From positions 41,943 to 105,942 of the forward strand of contig QJNS01000263.1 in assembly GCA_004154925.1 (NCBI GenBank): a stretch of DNA of 64,000 bases. The letters run 5' to 3'. Below, in pieces: positions 45,991 through 57,268 of the stretch. Positions within the stretch are counted from its first letter, which is position 1, and every line of letters begins with the position of its first letter. This stretch comes from Monosporascus cannonballus. Lineage: Eukaryota > Ascomycota > Sordariomycetes > Xylariales. Under the pieces are notes generated by a model that saw only the letters and a program-made list of their open reading frames with translations, did no database searches and was not told the DNA's origin. The translations under genes and the position numbers were made by a program.

Positions 45991-48900
45991 ATGGTATCCA
46001 CCGGCGCAGGTTGGAAGCGAAAGCTTGATGAGTGCCTGGCCACTATCACGACGAACCTTCAGAGGAACCATCTATGGCAGAGGATGCTGAAGAACACAGT
46101 ATGCACGACAACAATTCTTATCGTTGGCATCACTCCCGCCGTGGTCGCCGTTTATGGTCCCTCAACCTACCTAGGTGCTATGGTCACAGTCTTTGGGCAC
46201 CCAGGACGGCGTTTTGGTGAACTTTGCGAAGCGCTCATCCTGATCGTCCTTGGGGCTTTCGTCGGCATGGCCTGGTCATCACTAGGGCTCTACTTATCTA
46301 GCTTGGTCATTGATAGCAATCTCGATGCCGCTTGTGGTATTCGGGCTATCTTCTTCGCATTGGCCGTCATACTTCACGGCATTCTTCGATCCTCCACGCC
46401 CAGGTTGTTCTTGTTCGTCTTTCTCATGCTGCTCGTCAGTATCACAGTCTTGACTGGCACTGCTACATCCGTCTCAACATCGATGATCACTCAGATTGCA
46501 TACCCCATCCTCACAGCCGCAGCAGTCGTAATTGTCGTGAACGTCTCGATTTTTCCCGAATTGTCGAGCGACTTCCTCGGGATATCTACTATCGAGACGT
46601 TATGTGAAACGGTGAAATGCCTACGGGATGCTGGAGCCTGGTTCATATCTAAATCTAGCGAAGCAAATCCTGACAACTCCGAAAAGACCTCGTCGACGGA
46701 TTCGCGAAGCAAGCTCGTGTTATTGACGGATAAGAAGGGCGAACTAAGGTCGCAGCTTGAAAGCCTCAAGACTGCTCAAGCGGAATCCAATTTTGAGCTC
46801 GTGTTTGCAGTTCTTCCTCCGCGGTCGTTGAAGCGGATCAGCGTGACTGCTATGACGCGTCTCGTTCAGACCACAATCTCGCTCGTCAATGCTTGCGAGA
46901 GCAAATATGCCTTAGCAGGAGACGATGAGGATACTACTCGAGGAGCGGCGGAGAACGACGATACCGATGATAGTGATTCCACTACGGATTCAAGTTCTGA
47001 GTCTTCGCAGAGCGAAGATGCTGGGGCTTCTAAGAAGCCTCGCAAGCGGAAGTACAAGCACCAACGCAACCTCGAGCTTATTAAACCCATCCGCGAGATT
47101 GAGTCGGGTGATAGCAAGCTTTTGGAACATATCTTAACCCAAGTACGAGATCCAGTCAGAGCTCTACATGACGAGATACACAGAGCCGTCCAAGTGATCA
47201 CTGTGGCACTATCTCATTGTTACGATGTGTCCAAACTTCCTTCGGGTGTTCCAAGGCCTGATGGTATCATTTTAGAGGAGATCGACGTTCGAATGACGGT
47301 CTTCGCAGATGCCTTGTCGCATTTCGACTTGAATTCTGCGAAAGCTCTAGAGAATGCCGCGGCGATGGCCTACCACCGCGGCTCGCAAGGCGATATAATG
47401 CCCGGAATGGAGATCCACCTCATTTCCTCCTTCTTGACAAGCACGAGAGAAGCCGCTGCTCAGGTCTTGGATATGTTGAGGTACTCTAGAACTCTCCTTG
47501 AAAAGAGGGACGCTAGGTCTGGCCGGCGGAGATTCTACTTTCCAAAAATCAGCTGGGACAAATGGCTGACGACTGGTGGTGAAAGCGACGCTAGTGCTTT
47601 ACCCGAGAATGCGAGAAAAGCGGCCAGGACAGGCCGTGGCCTTAGGGAGGACCATAAGAACCACGATGACGATCCGGAAAACGACAGCAACGAGAAACTG
47701 TTGCGGCGTAATAAGGACGAAGAAACCGGGTACGCCAACAGGAAACAGCAAACATCACCATGGGCAGGCGAGCGCCCGAGGAGGAGCGGGCCGCGCAAAT
47801 CAGACGTAAATGCCATACTGTGGCTGCGAGGCCTGGCGGCTGATGCAGTCGAATTCTTTGCCGATTCCGATGACTTGGCTTACGCTCTAAAAATGACAAT
47901 TGCAGCTTTTCTCTTGACGTGGCCAGCTTTTGTGCCGGAGTGGCACGCTTGGTACCGCTCAGTGCGTGGCTCCTGGGCCTCGCTGCAACTGATCATAGTG
48001 TTCGAAGTCGCGGTTGGAACTTCCTTTCATGGATTCTTTATGAGGGTATTCGGTGTGGTATTTGGCTGCGCCGTTGGCTTCCTCTCTTATTTGATAGGAC
48101 GAGGAAATCACGTCGTTGCTGTGGTGGTCCTCACTCTAGGTGCCATCCTCTCCTTCTACGTTCAACTTGGTACAGGTTACGTTAAGACTGGCATCATCTC
48201 GACTGTCAGTATGTCTGTTGTCGGCCTCGGTAAGTCGCTCCCTAGACTGGGCGAATTTGACTCCGTGCTTGCTAACTCAAGACCAGCGACTGTCCTTCAA
48301 CAGAACGACCACCGCCCTTGGGAAATCTTCGTTCAGCGCCTGATCTGCTTCCTCGTTGGTGGAGCCGTGGCCCTGATGGTCGAGATGTTCCTCTTCCCAG
48401 TTCGTGCGCGAGATAGACTAGTCGAGTCCCTCGCTTCAAGCATCCAACAGATATCCCAGATGGAAGCATGTCTGGCCATTGGCATCGACTCGCCGACCAA
48501 TGGCAACGTCAAGTCCCGTGCAGTCAACGCAAATTTTCAACGGGCTAAAGGAAAGGCCGAGCAAGCTCTCTCGGCTGCTCGGACATTCCTGCCTTTCTGT
48601 CTCACTGAACCGCGGCTAAAGGGCAGTTTCAAGGGACAGACGATGATTTACCGTGAGATGATATTCGTTCTGTTTCAGATTATAGAGCGCATGGATAATG
48701 TTCTCCACTTGCGAAATGTGTACGGCAATAGCGTTCTAGAGGAACTGAGTGCGGAGGTGTTGCCCTACCGACGCAATGTGGCGGGCAGCATCACGATCAC
48801 ACTGTTCGCTGTCCACGAGGCACTAACGACGAGGTTGCCGCTCCCGCAATTCTTACCTTCGAGTCGAGTAGCCCAGCTACGGGTCATCAGTTGCGTTCGG

Positions 48901-49548
48901 GAGTTGCTCCTTAGGAGGGCAATCTCCGGTTCGACGAGCGGCGCCGCAACACCCGCGGTAGCAGACGGAGATACCTCGACGCCGCTCTCGAGCCATTTTC
49001 TGCGATACATGACGAAGCAGACCTTCCTGTCGTGGAACGCAGCGTCGGCCGGTATAATCGAAATCATCGAGTACCTCGAGGAGCTCGTCGACCTCGCGAA
49101 GCTGCTTGTGGGTGTCAACGCCTTCCGCTCGGGGATGCTTGAGCGCCCGAACTTTCACGAGCACATGAAGAAGGTCAGGGAGCGCGAGGCGCGCTTCGCC
49201 GGCACGGGGGCCACGGCCACGGCCACGGGCGCCGAGCAGCCGCTGGAGAAGATGAGGAGCAGGCCGAGCACGAGGGTGCTCAGGAGGCGCGCCTTCTCGC
49301 TCGGCTTTGCCAATCCTCATCATCACGACCCCGTCGCCAGGGGGCGAGGCTCCTTCGTGCCGAGCGCCCGAAATAACGCGGCCGACACGGTCCTGGGGGA
49401 GAATGAGGTCGAGGATGACCTGCCCATCAGCCTTCAGAGGGTCCGGACGAAGAGGATGGAGGAGAGGGAGTTTGAGAGGCTGAGGAGAGCGAGGACGCTG
49501 GACCCCAAGGGAAAAGGAGTCTCGCGAGTGAGTACTTGGACGGGGTGA
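45991..49548 (+). CDS. Bre4/ArAE_2-type putative ER membrane transporter
   Basis: The frame is open for 1185 codons, but 48230-48286 looks like a 57-nt in-frame intron (GTAAGT, GCTAAC branch, CCAG). Removing it joins SVVGL to ATVLQQ and gives 1166 residues. The start ATG at 45991 has A at -3. The protein has two membrane modules. N-terminal helices run from about residues 33 to 190, followed by a cytoplasmic stretch with an acidic Ser-rich patch (about 310-345) and a basic KKPRKRKYKHQR patch. A second set of helices lies at about 625-790, followed by a long soluble C-terminal region. This is the layout of fungal ArAE_2_N plus FUSC-like plus ArAE_2 proteins, named after the brefeldin A sensitivity protein Bre4. 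Transport function and substrate are not established. The tail after residue 1050 is Arg-rich and poorly conserved. Confidence 0.9.
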   Translation: MVSTGAGWKRKLDECLATITTNLQRNHLWQRMLKNTVCTTTILIVGITPAVVAVYGPSTYLGAMVTVFGHPGRRFGELCEALILIVLGAFVGMAWSSLGLYLSSLVIDSNLDAACGIRAIFFALAVILHGILRSSTPRLFLFVFLMLLVSITVLTGTATSVSTSMITQIAYPILTAAAVVIVVNVSIFPELSSDFLGISTIETLCETVKCLRDAGAWFISKSSEANPDNSEKTSSTDSRSKLVLLTDKKGELRSQLESLKTAQAESNFELVFAVLPPRSLKRISVTAMTRLVQTTISLVNACESKYALAGDDEDTTRGAAENDDTDDSDSTTDSSSESSQSEDAGASKKPRKRKYKHQRNLELIKPIREIESGDSKLLEHILTQVRDPVRALHDEIHRAVQVITVALSHCYDVSKLPSGVPRPDGIILEEIDVRMTVFADALSHFDLNSAKALENAAAMAYHRGSQGDIMPGMEIHLISSFLTSTREAAAQVLDMLRYSRTLLEKRDARSGRRRFYFPKISWDKWLTTGGESDASALPENARKAARTGRGLREDHKNHDDDPENDSNEKLLRRNKDEETGYANRKQQTSPWAGERPRRSGPRKSDVNAILWLRGLAADAVEFFADSDDLAYALKMTIAAFLLTWPAFVPEWHAWYRSVRGSWASLQLIIVFEVAVGTSFHGFFMRVFGVVFGCAVGFLSYLIGRGNHVVAVVVLTLGAILSFYVQLGTGYVKTGIISTVSMSVVGLGKSLPRLGEFDSVLANSRPATVLQQNDHRPWEIFVQRLICFLVGGAVALMVEMFLFPVRARDRLVESLASSIQQISQMEACLAIGIDSPTNGNVKSRAVNANFQRAKGKAEQALSAARTFLPFCLTEPRLKGSFKGQTMIYREMIFVLFQIIERMDNVLHLRNVYGNSVLEELSAEVLPYRRNVAGSITITLFAVHEALTTRLPLPQFLPSSRVAQLRVISCVRELLLRRAISGSTSGAATPAVADGDTSTPLSSHFLRYMTKQTFLSWNAASAGIIEIIEYLEELVDLAKLLVGVNAFRSGMLERPNFHEHMKKVREREARFAGTGATATATGAEQPLEKMRSRPSTRVLRRRAFSLGFANPHHHDPVARGRGSFVPSARNNAADTVLGENEVEDDLPISLQRVRTKRMEEREFERLRRARTLDPKGKGVSRVSTWTG

Positions 49549-50689
49549 ATGCGCAGGAGGCAATGCCCATTGGCGAATTTGCCCGAAGCCATTCCTTGTG
49601 GATGTGGTCATTCATTGTGTTCAGCTGCACTATTAACAACACATAATCGAAGTATGCGATTGTTCACGCCCGCATTAGCGGGGTTCAATACGGGACTGCA
49701 TCTTCGGGCCACTTAGCTCCCGTGCGCTATATGCCGCAGATAGTTGAGATAATATTACAGGATATCCACGCCTCTCACAATGATGGCATCTGACATCGGT
49801 CGTTCGACTTACTTCATGCCGAACCCGCAGATTTTTGTGTGCCGACCGCCGGCGAAGGTCAGCCATATCTTGAGATTATTAGGTACTCACTATCTCTATA
49901 GGAGGTGTGGCTAGACAAGAAGTCGCCACGTATCCTAACAAGCGCCGTCTTTTACGGACCACACATTTGTCAAAAATACGCACAAGAACTCGGCCGCGTA
50001 TCTATTTAAAGAGAACACGAACAATCACATGGTGCAGCCCAAGAATGATATACGTCAGCAGCAAACCCGCGGATTTCCTAAGGTTACGTTGAAGCGCCTT
50101 GTTTCAAGAAGCAACCGAATGAATGAACGACCTCACGTGCCACCATGCCCGCCAACAAATGAGGGTACAAAAGACAAGCGGCACGGCACACAGGGCTGAA
50201 AAAGAATACGGCGACTAAACGGGCAGTGAGGGGTCCGGCCTGTTCGATTGGCGGCGAGGACGGTTGGTCGCCGTCATACGCGGATCCCTGCCCAAAGGGC
50301 GTTCTCGGCCTGCCGAACAAAGAGGACCCTGACAAACCCATACCTCGTATTCGATGCGACGTTGCCGCATGGGCCGATCTCCTTTCATGGCTACGTCACG
50401 ACCGGCCGAAACCTTTTGGGAAACGGGCAACGCACAACAGCTACTGCGCACGTCATCAATGCAAACCTATCAGTTATGGAAGGTTCGTAGGGAGCATTAG
50501 ATATATATGAGGTCCGGTGCACCCCTCCATACGTGCAACGACAGAGCCGCTGAATAATATAAGTATCGAAAGGAACTGCCTCTGCGAAAACCCCCAAATC
50601 AAACCAAAACTCAAACCTGACGACTCAGAAAACTTGAACCACTTAACCCACTTATTGTGTCAACAACAACAACAACCACCACCGCGGAG
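49549..50689. other. Intergenic: Bre4-like gene to secreted-protein gene
   Basis: No supported gene. The end must contain the promoter of the secreted protein; CAACAACAACAACC precedes its start codon, an unstructured leader. Confidence 0.65.
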
Positions 50690-51247
50690 ATGATGCGCAC
50701 CAACTACATAACCGCACTTTTCTCCATCGCCTGCCTGCTAGCAACACACTCGCAGGCGAAACCTCTAGCCGCGGCAACGACAAGACAAGAGACGCCGGCA
50801 CCGGCGCCGGCGCCGACGGCGGGCCTCTACAGCTGGCAGGCGACGGACTTCTCGTTCGGGTGCGGCTCGGCGGCGTGCGGACTGGGGTTCAACGTGTCGG
50901 CGACCGCGGGGTACGTGGTGGCGGCGCCGGCGTTCGACGTGCAGTGCGGGGCGCTGTATGGGGCCGAGTGGACGGAGTGCACGCCGAACAACGCCGACGA
51001 GGCCAACGAGCAGACGCAGCCCACGGTGCAGTCGACGGTGCTCGTGTTCTGGGACACCGCCGGACAACACGGCACGGCGCCGCCGTACCGCGTCCGCGTC
51101 GCACACGCCTGGTTCGACGAGGCCACGGGTGCGCGCTGGAATACCACGGCATCCGGCAGCGCGCCCGGCGGTGAGGACGCCGCCCAGTTCCGGCTCCTCG
51201 GGCAGCGGCTCGTGGCGGAGGTCGAGACGTCAGAGTACAAATTCTAG
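50690..51247 (+). CDS. Small secreted protein with four cysteines
   Basis: The single exon encodes 185 residues from the first ATG at 50690 (a second ATG follows directly). The frame extends upstream only to GTG. Residues 1-23 (MMRTNYITALF...SQA) form a clear signal peptide. A short Pro/Ala-rich linker follows, then YSWQATDFSFGCG and a predicted beta-rich domain with four Cys: two close together (GCGSAACG), one in VQCG and one in TECTPN. This allows two disulfides. Two NxT/S sites (NVSA and NTTA) could be glycosylated. No transmembrane segment or catalytic motif is seen. Size, secretion and Cys content resemble effector-like small secreted proteins common in plant-associated and soil fungi. 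That role is inferred only. Codon use is strongly G/C-ended. Confidence 0.85.
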   Translation: MMRTNYITALFSIACLLATHSQAKPLAAATTRQETPAPAPAPTAGLYSWQATDFSFGCGSAACGLGFNVSATAGYVVAAPAFDVQCGALYGAEWTECTPNNADEANEQTQPTVQSTVLVFWDTAGQHGTAPPYRVRVAHAWFDEATGARWNTTASGSAPGGEDAAQFRLLGQRLVAEVETSEYKF

Positions 51248-51955
51248 GTTAGGTGTCCGATCTCCCTGTTTACATTTGTGTGTGCGCCTGTGATTCTCGG
51301 TCGCAACTCTTTCACCTCGGAGCGGGATGGGGAGGAACGAGGCGGAAAGAGGGCGTATAGGAGTTTACCAGGAGTTGGAGGATAGTTGGTATATATGGTC
51401 CCGGAGAACTCATACAACCGCGCGCTCTTGTTCATGAGGACACACGTCCCTAGATTCCTAGGCTGTACAACTAGAATAATGCACATCATAATACTATTCT
51501 CAAGCGGGATAGCAGTGGGCCACCGCGCCATCGAGGTGGCTCTCTTGAAGCGGGCCCACGCGAGTTCAAATATGAGCCTTAGTAATCTCTATCAGCATAG
51601 AGCCTGGTCGCAAGCAAAGGGAATTTGGATCACGCGTTAACAATACACCAGTGCCTCACACCGCCTTGAATTTCATATCAGTTAAATTAACAGCCACCTC
51701 GAAAGCGGCATATTTGATCATAGTTCCACATGTGATGTGTTGTACAGTCTAGGTAGTTAAAGTAGGAAAATTGTACAGCCAGTGACTCCAGGTTTTTGAA
51801 ATGGCAGCTCCGCAAAAGCGGCAGTAAGCTGTAACAATTTTCCCGTCCTAGCATTCCTTCTTCCAAGCTCAACAAAAGCACCAAACAAATGAAAGCCTGA
51901 TCATCGTGCCAGAAACGACCGTTCGGTCCAACATGTATCGACCCTCACCTCCGTT
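51248..51955. other. Intergenic between convergent secreted-protein and helicase genes
   Basis: It holds the 3' ends of both genes. ORFs here are short, and nothing else is recognised. Confidence 0.65.
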
Positions 51956-54900
51956 TCATTGGGATCCTTCTTCCGGAACGCCGTAGAGCAGCTTCCTCAC
52001 ATCCGCCGACGTGCTCTCCTGCGCCTTCGCCCCATTCTTCTTCTCCTTGAACGCCATACTGACGAGCTTGCGCTTCTTGGCTTGGATCTCAAGGACCCTC
52101 TCTTCTACCGATCCTTCCATGACCAGCCTCCAGACCTTTGTCTCTCGAGTTTGACCAAGCCGATGCACCCGATCGATAGCCTGATCTTCGATAGCAGGAG
52201 CCCACCCTTCGGACGCGTTAGCACAGGTGGTTATGGGCTTACTCGACCTCGGGGAGACTTACAGCTATCTGCCAGAATGACCGTGTCGGCCGCGACGAGG
52301 TTGAGCCCGACGCTGCAGGCACTCAGGCTTGCGAGCATCACCCTGGTGTTAGGGTCATCATACAACGCGGCAACGGCTCGGTCACGCTTCTCCACCGTCA
52401 TTTTGCCATCGATGCGGCTGCATCCAAACTTGGCTTCCTCAAGGACGTGCTGAATGATATCGAGGAACGATGTCCATTGGGAGAAGACGATGATTTTCGA
52501 CTTGGGGTCCTTGAGACTCAACTGGACAATTTTGAGGAGCTCCTCGGTCTTTGAGCTGTGTGTCTCGGTGTCAAACTCCTCAGGTGCTTCCGTTTCCAGT
52601 GATAGCTCTACGAGGGACTCTGGCGTGAGCTGAGCGCGACACTGCGGGCAAGTGCCTTTCTTGCTTCCACCACCTCCCGTGCCCATCCATTCGAGGATGC
52701 AGTCTTTACCGAACATATGCTTACACGCCGTGATGACCGGCCGGTGCAAGTCGATAGACTCGAAACAGATTGAGCACTCCTCTCCGTCCTTGCAACCGAG
52801 TGCCAGCGCCTTTCGCAAGACTTCGAGATTCTCTTTCGTAAATTGTACTACCTTTTGACCCTCCAAGACCGCAAGAACATCCTTGACCCGATCTTTGCAG
52901 AGGGTCCAATGACAGCACCTATAGACCCTCAGTGAGCACAGCCCATAAAGTAAGAGGGATTATCCAGAGTGACCGAATACAGCACAGTCTCACGCTGGAT
53001 CGTTGGAATACACTCACATTTGTCTTAGACGTAAAAGCCGTTCCAGGACGTTCGTGAACCTCAATTTCTCCCCCTTCTCGGACTTCTTCTGATATTGTTC
53101 CAACGCTCCTTGGGCTTCGCATCTAGCTCTCGGTTAGCCACTCCGACGAAATGAGACACGGCTGACATACAGCATAGCATCGTATTTGGCTTTCTCATCC
53201 TTAGTGAACGCCACGCGATGAATGTACTCGGTCTTGTTGGGCAGTTTTAGATCGACAAATTTCATGTCCTTCATCCGCCGAAGACATAGATCATGGAACA
53301 AAGCTTGTAAGAGAGACTTCGCTCTGTTGTATTCCTTGGCTCCTTCCTGGGTCGTCGGTTTAGTATCTAAGGGGCGACTGATCACGGTCTTGAAGATAAG
53401 CACATCCTCGATGCCGCCACTGATCCTCAGGAATTGGAGTATCGATTGGAAGTCCTCGCGATGGTTAATGCTGTGGAAGACAGCAATTAGTATTGGAAAC
53501 ATATGGGGAGGGACTTATCCAAGGCGGTTAGGGTTCGAAGAGGTGTGGACTTACATTGGGGTTCCAGTCAACACCCAGCGAGATTTTGCCACTAAGCTGC
53601 AGACAGCCTTGGCGGTCGTCGTCTTAGAATTCCTGATAACGTGGCCCTCGTCCAAGACCACGCGACGCCAATCAGGTGAAAAGATGCCCGTCTTCTTCCC
53701 AGCTTGAAAGTCGCTCACAAGCTTACCGTAGCTCGTTATGACAATGTCGTGTTTGAGGAAGTCTGACTTGGTGCAGTTTCCTGTCTTGGCGATCGAGTGG
53801 TATCTCAAGACACTGGGCATATGGTCCGGCTTGACATGCCTGAGGATCTGCTCTTCCCAATTGCTCATTACACCTTTCGGTGCAATGATGAGAGTCGGGC
53901 CATCGCCTTTAGTTGATAAGATGAGGCTGATTATCTGGAGAGTCTTGCCAAGACCCATGTCATCAGCAAGTATCCCGCCTGATAGCAGCCTGGGCCTTGA
54001 GGTCGATGTAAAACCAGAGACAAGATTGAAGAAATTGCCGCCGTTGTCACGCCTCCACAGCTGGACGACATCTTTGGACTCAGGTGCAGGCAATTGAGGC
54101 GCCTCCTTGGCCGTCATCCACGAAAGACCCTAGTGGATGTTATTAGTAGTCACCAGACAATTTGGGGTTCGCATGTCTGTACCTGGAGCTGATATGGCAG
54201 TAATTGCGACGCCAGATCCTGAGGCTGTTCCGCCATAGGCAACCTCAACAATGCCTCTTCATCCATGGCAAAGTCCTTGAGGAGGTCCTCCGCGCGGGTG
54301 TCTACCATCTCCCTTGCACCCAAGAGCTGCTGGACTGGGACATTTTGTCCCTCATCCTCCTCCTGGGGCAGACCAGCAAGAGATGAGCCGCTCTTGAGAC
54401 CGAGCTCTGACGCCTTCCTGCGAGCTTCGGCTTCCAGTCTCGTAGCTTTGAGCTGCGTTGCCTTCAGCAATTTCGCGGCTTTCAGCTTGGCTTCTAATTC
54501 CTTTCGACCTTCTGGATCGCTGGTGCCGTATATGTAGATCCGAATAGGGCAGTCGAATGCGCCTTTGTAGCCAGTAACAACGCCTTCCAGAACGATGTCA
54601 TTCCGATCTATGAAAGGCGCTAGTTGTTTGGCCACAGTCCTAGGTACGTGGCCAATCTGGGTGCGCATCACGTTGTCCACCCGGATCGCGTTTCCGTCAT
54701 ACGGGTTTCCGGGTTCTCGGCGGCAAAGCACCATCTCACCAGGCGTGACGACACCGTTGTAGTACCTGACGCCGACGATCTTATTATCAAGCGTGCCGTA
54801 CAATTCCAATGATGGCGCGCCGTCGTCGTCCTGAGTGAGGTCAACAATATCGGCCTCATCGTCCGCTAACCAGGACGATCGAGGGGCATATTGGCTCGAG

Positions 54901-55070
54901 GTGCCAAGTGACGAGGGGGGTGTGGATTGGTAGGAGCGGGCAGCAGACGTGAACGAATTGGAGGGTCCTGCAGATCGTTGACTTGAAGGGTCTGTGTTGC
55001 TTTTGGCATGCCGCGCATGTTTGCTTTGCGACAGGTCGCCAGCGTCTCCGGGACGCTTACGTGGGGCCAT
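51956..55070 (-). CDS. Rad5/HLTF-like helicase-ubiquitin ligase (HIRAN, SNF2, RING)
   Basis: Six exons, 55070-54183, 54129-53555, 53470-53171, 53122-53018, 52918-52263 and 52206-51956, join in frame to 924 residues. Introns are 48-99 nt; the last uses an AAG acceptor. The HIRAN domain lies at about 95-190 (GVRYYNGVV, GNPYDGNAIRV, IGHVPRTVAKQL). The SNF2 ATPase part has DDMGLGKT near 352, a DEGH box near 455 and LTGTP. The C3HC4 RING (CSICFES...CPQC) is at about 669-717, and the C-terminal helicase lobe has VFSQWTSFLDII and the QAIDRVHRLGQTR motif. Rad5 and HLTF rebuild stalled forks and polyubiquitinate PCNA; HIRAN binds 3' ssDNA ends. The order fits this family. I cannot tell a true Rad5 orthologue from other HIRAN-RING helicases of fungi. 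Confidence 0.93.
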
Positions 55071-56522
55071 TGTGTATGCACGATCTCCAGAACGATGCAG
55101 GACGATGGGATTAGATGGCTAAAACGGGGAAAGGGTAGTCTCACTGCAAGGACGGTGGGTTTGCGGCTATCTTAGCTGAGACCATGGAGCCTCCATGCAT
55201 GTAAGCTGGGGAAGAAAATGGAGACCTGGGTTAGGTGAGAAAGGTATTCCAGTTGTCATGACGCCATCTGCCCCGAGCGCGACTACCCTACATTGCGTCT
55301 ACTCCTGGAATCAACAACCAGCGCGGTATCACGTGACATCTATATACACCTTTCACATAGTCCTTCGGAGAGTTGCCACCTCTGAAGCAAGAGATGAGGA
55401 ATCTACGAACCTTCATTACGAAGCTTGTACGGAAATATATGCCCACCGAGTGAGTTAATTACCCATCTCATTAAAGGAATAGCAAGCTTGAAATGCATAA
55501 GCCCTCGGGCACTCTCGATACGGGATTATATATGTACCTAGGTAGTACACAGAATGCGAATTGGAATTACATATCCGGTCTTTTCCACCGTCGGCCCGTC
55601 TAACATCAATCTATTAGCGTCGTACTTGACACTTATCGACGGGTAGATATGCCAGTTACAAGCTCTCCCGTTGTGCTCATCCAGCGATGGTATTGCGACA
55701 TCGAGGGAGCTGTATGCACGTATCTCGTCATTATGGCCGTTCTGAGGGAATGGGACTCTCAGCCAATCAAGAGCCCAACAGCTGTTCTTTTGGGCTCGGC
55801 CCTCGAGACGACGCGACGGTTGCGATAGCCGCGGAAATAATTAAAACGAGGAAGAGATAATAATCACATTCTTTCCCTAGAGCTTCAAGGCGTTGTGTTG
55901 TATAATTGCTTCATGATATTCAGATCTCTTTCAAACGAGTGAAAAAGAGGCTAGAAGAGTGCCCTAGGGCCTGCGGAATGACCCCTCTCATTGGTTAGTG
56001 CATTGCGATATTGCCAGAAAAGGCATATGCGAGTTCCGCCGACAGCCGCCTCTACCGCGCCGACCAAGCCGCGTAGTCTGCGGACGGCGGCAAAAGCACA
56101 ATTGATGGATCATGGCACACACCATCGCAACGAATGAGATTTGGTGACGATGGCGCAATCCGAGCTAGTCTAGATATAGTCCGATATTTATACCTTCAAA
56201 AGAGCCGCAAGGTCACGTCAAGCTGAGTCCGAGACTTCCCTGTTTCTGGCGTTTTCAACTTCTTGGTTGCCATTCTCGTCCATTATAAAGCTATCCATTA
56301 TTGCTATTTACAGGAATCACGGAAAACGCGAATGCTAACGCCTGGTATTTACCCCTTTTCCCTGCCGCTTATGGGCCTTCAAACGCTCGTCCTGAGTCGA
56401 CCACGACTCGGGAAAGCGTGGTCATGACTTGTCTCGTTCAATCATCATAAGCGGGAGGCCCGGGAGCAGACGCTCCTCTTCGTCGGCCTTCGATCACTTG
56501 GAAATCACAGGCCCTTCAAGAG
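55071..56522. other. Intergenic: helicase 5' side to cysteine dioxygenase 3' side
   Basis: It contains the helicase promoter; otherwise only short ORFs without motifs. Confidence 0.65.
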
Positions 56523-57268
56523 TTACCCTGCCTTCGTCGGGGGACACGAAGTGTTCTCTTTCCCTGAGACTTTCGAGACTCTACCAAACATCGAATGGTA
56601 GCCGCAGTTGGGGATATGCTTCTTCTCGCCCGTGGCGCTGTCAAAGATATGACAGCCATATTTCGCTACGTTCGGAGGAGTATACACTGGTGTCAAGATT
56701 AGCCGAGTGGCAGTTGGAGATGGACACTTCGAAACCTACAGTGTAGGGATACAGCGTAATCGCTGCCTTGGTTGGAGACACGGTGCAGGCCGAGCTCGTC
56801 TGCCATATATGCGGTCTGGTTCGCCTTGTAGACCTGTTCTGATTTCACCATCATCGGCTTGGCTTTGTCGCCATCGGGGAAGTCGTATCTCGTCTCGGTC
56901 ACTTCGCCCTTGAGTATCTTCATGAGGCAATGCGCGTTGCCGTGGTCGTGGATTGGGCTACCCTTGCCCGGCGTCCACACCAGGATAAGCTATTGAAAGC
57001 ATCGGTCAGCACATCGGCGAGGTCATGTTACCCCATGGTAAGGGGGGCTACTGACGAGGTTGGCTTTGCCATTGCCTTCATCTACCAAATTTCGGGTATA
57101 GGCCATATTGTCATCCGCAATTGCATACTTGGACCACTCCTTTTCGTTGGAAGCGTATTGGTCCATCAGGAGAGTCAGGTCTCCCACGTCTACATCGTCA
57201 GACGTCAACCCGGATGATGGACCCAGGGTATCCTTGATGGCAGCTACGAGCTCTTCGAATCGGTTCAT
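56523..57268 (-). CDS. Cysteine dioxygenase type I
   Basis: Exons 57268-57056, 56989-56740 and 56686-56523 join to 208 residues. Introns are 66 nt (GTCAGT...ATAG) and 53 nt (GTAGGT...CCAG). The enzyme oxidises cysteine to cysteine sulfinate in the cytosol, controlling cysteine level and feeding taurine or sulfate formation. The cupin fold shows the three iron ligands at H85, H87 (PIHDHGNAH) and H140 (LGLHRVS). It also has C92 and Y156 (HLYTPP) at the positions of the Cys-Tyr crosslink that boosts activity in mammalian CDO. The numbering differs by at most one residue from the rat enzyme. The tail after [12 protein letters not shown] is slightly longer than usual. An in-frame upstream extension exists, but the ATG at 57268 fits the family start. 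Confidence 0.95.

Noticed and set aside
50765..51240. ORFs of over 100 codons in other frames across the secreted-protein gene
   Set aside because: GC-rich coding DNA gives long open frames by chance; only the frame with the signal peptide makes sense.
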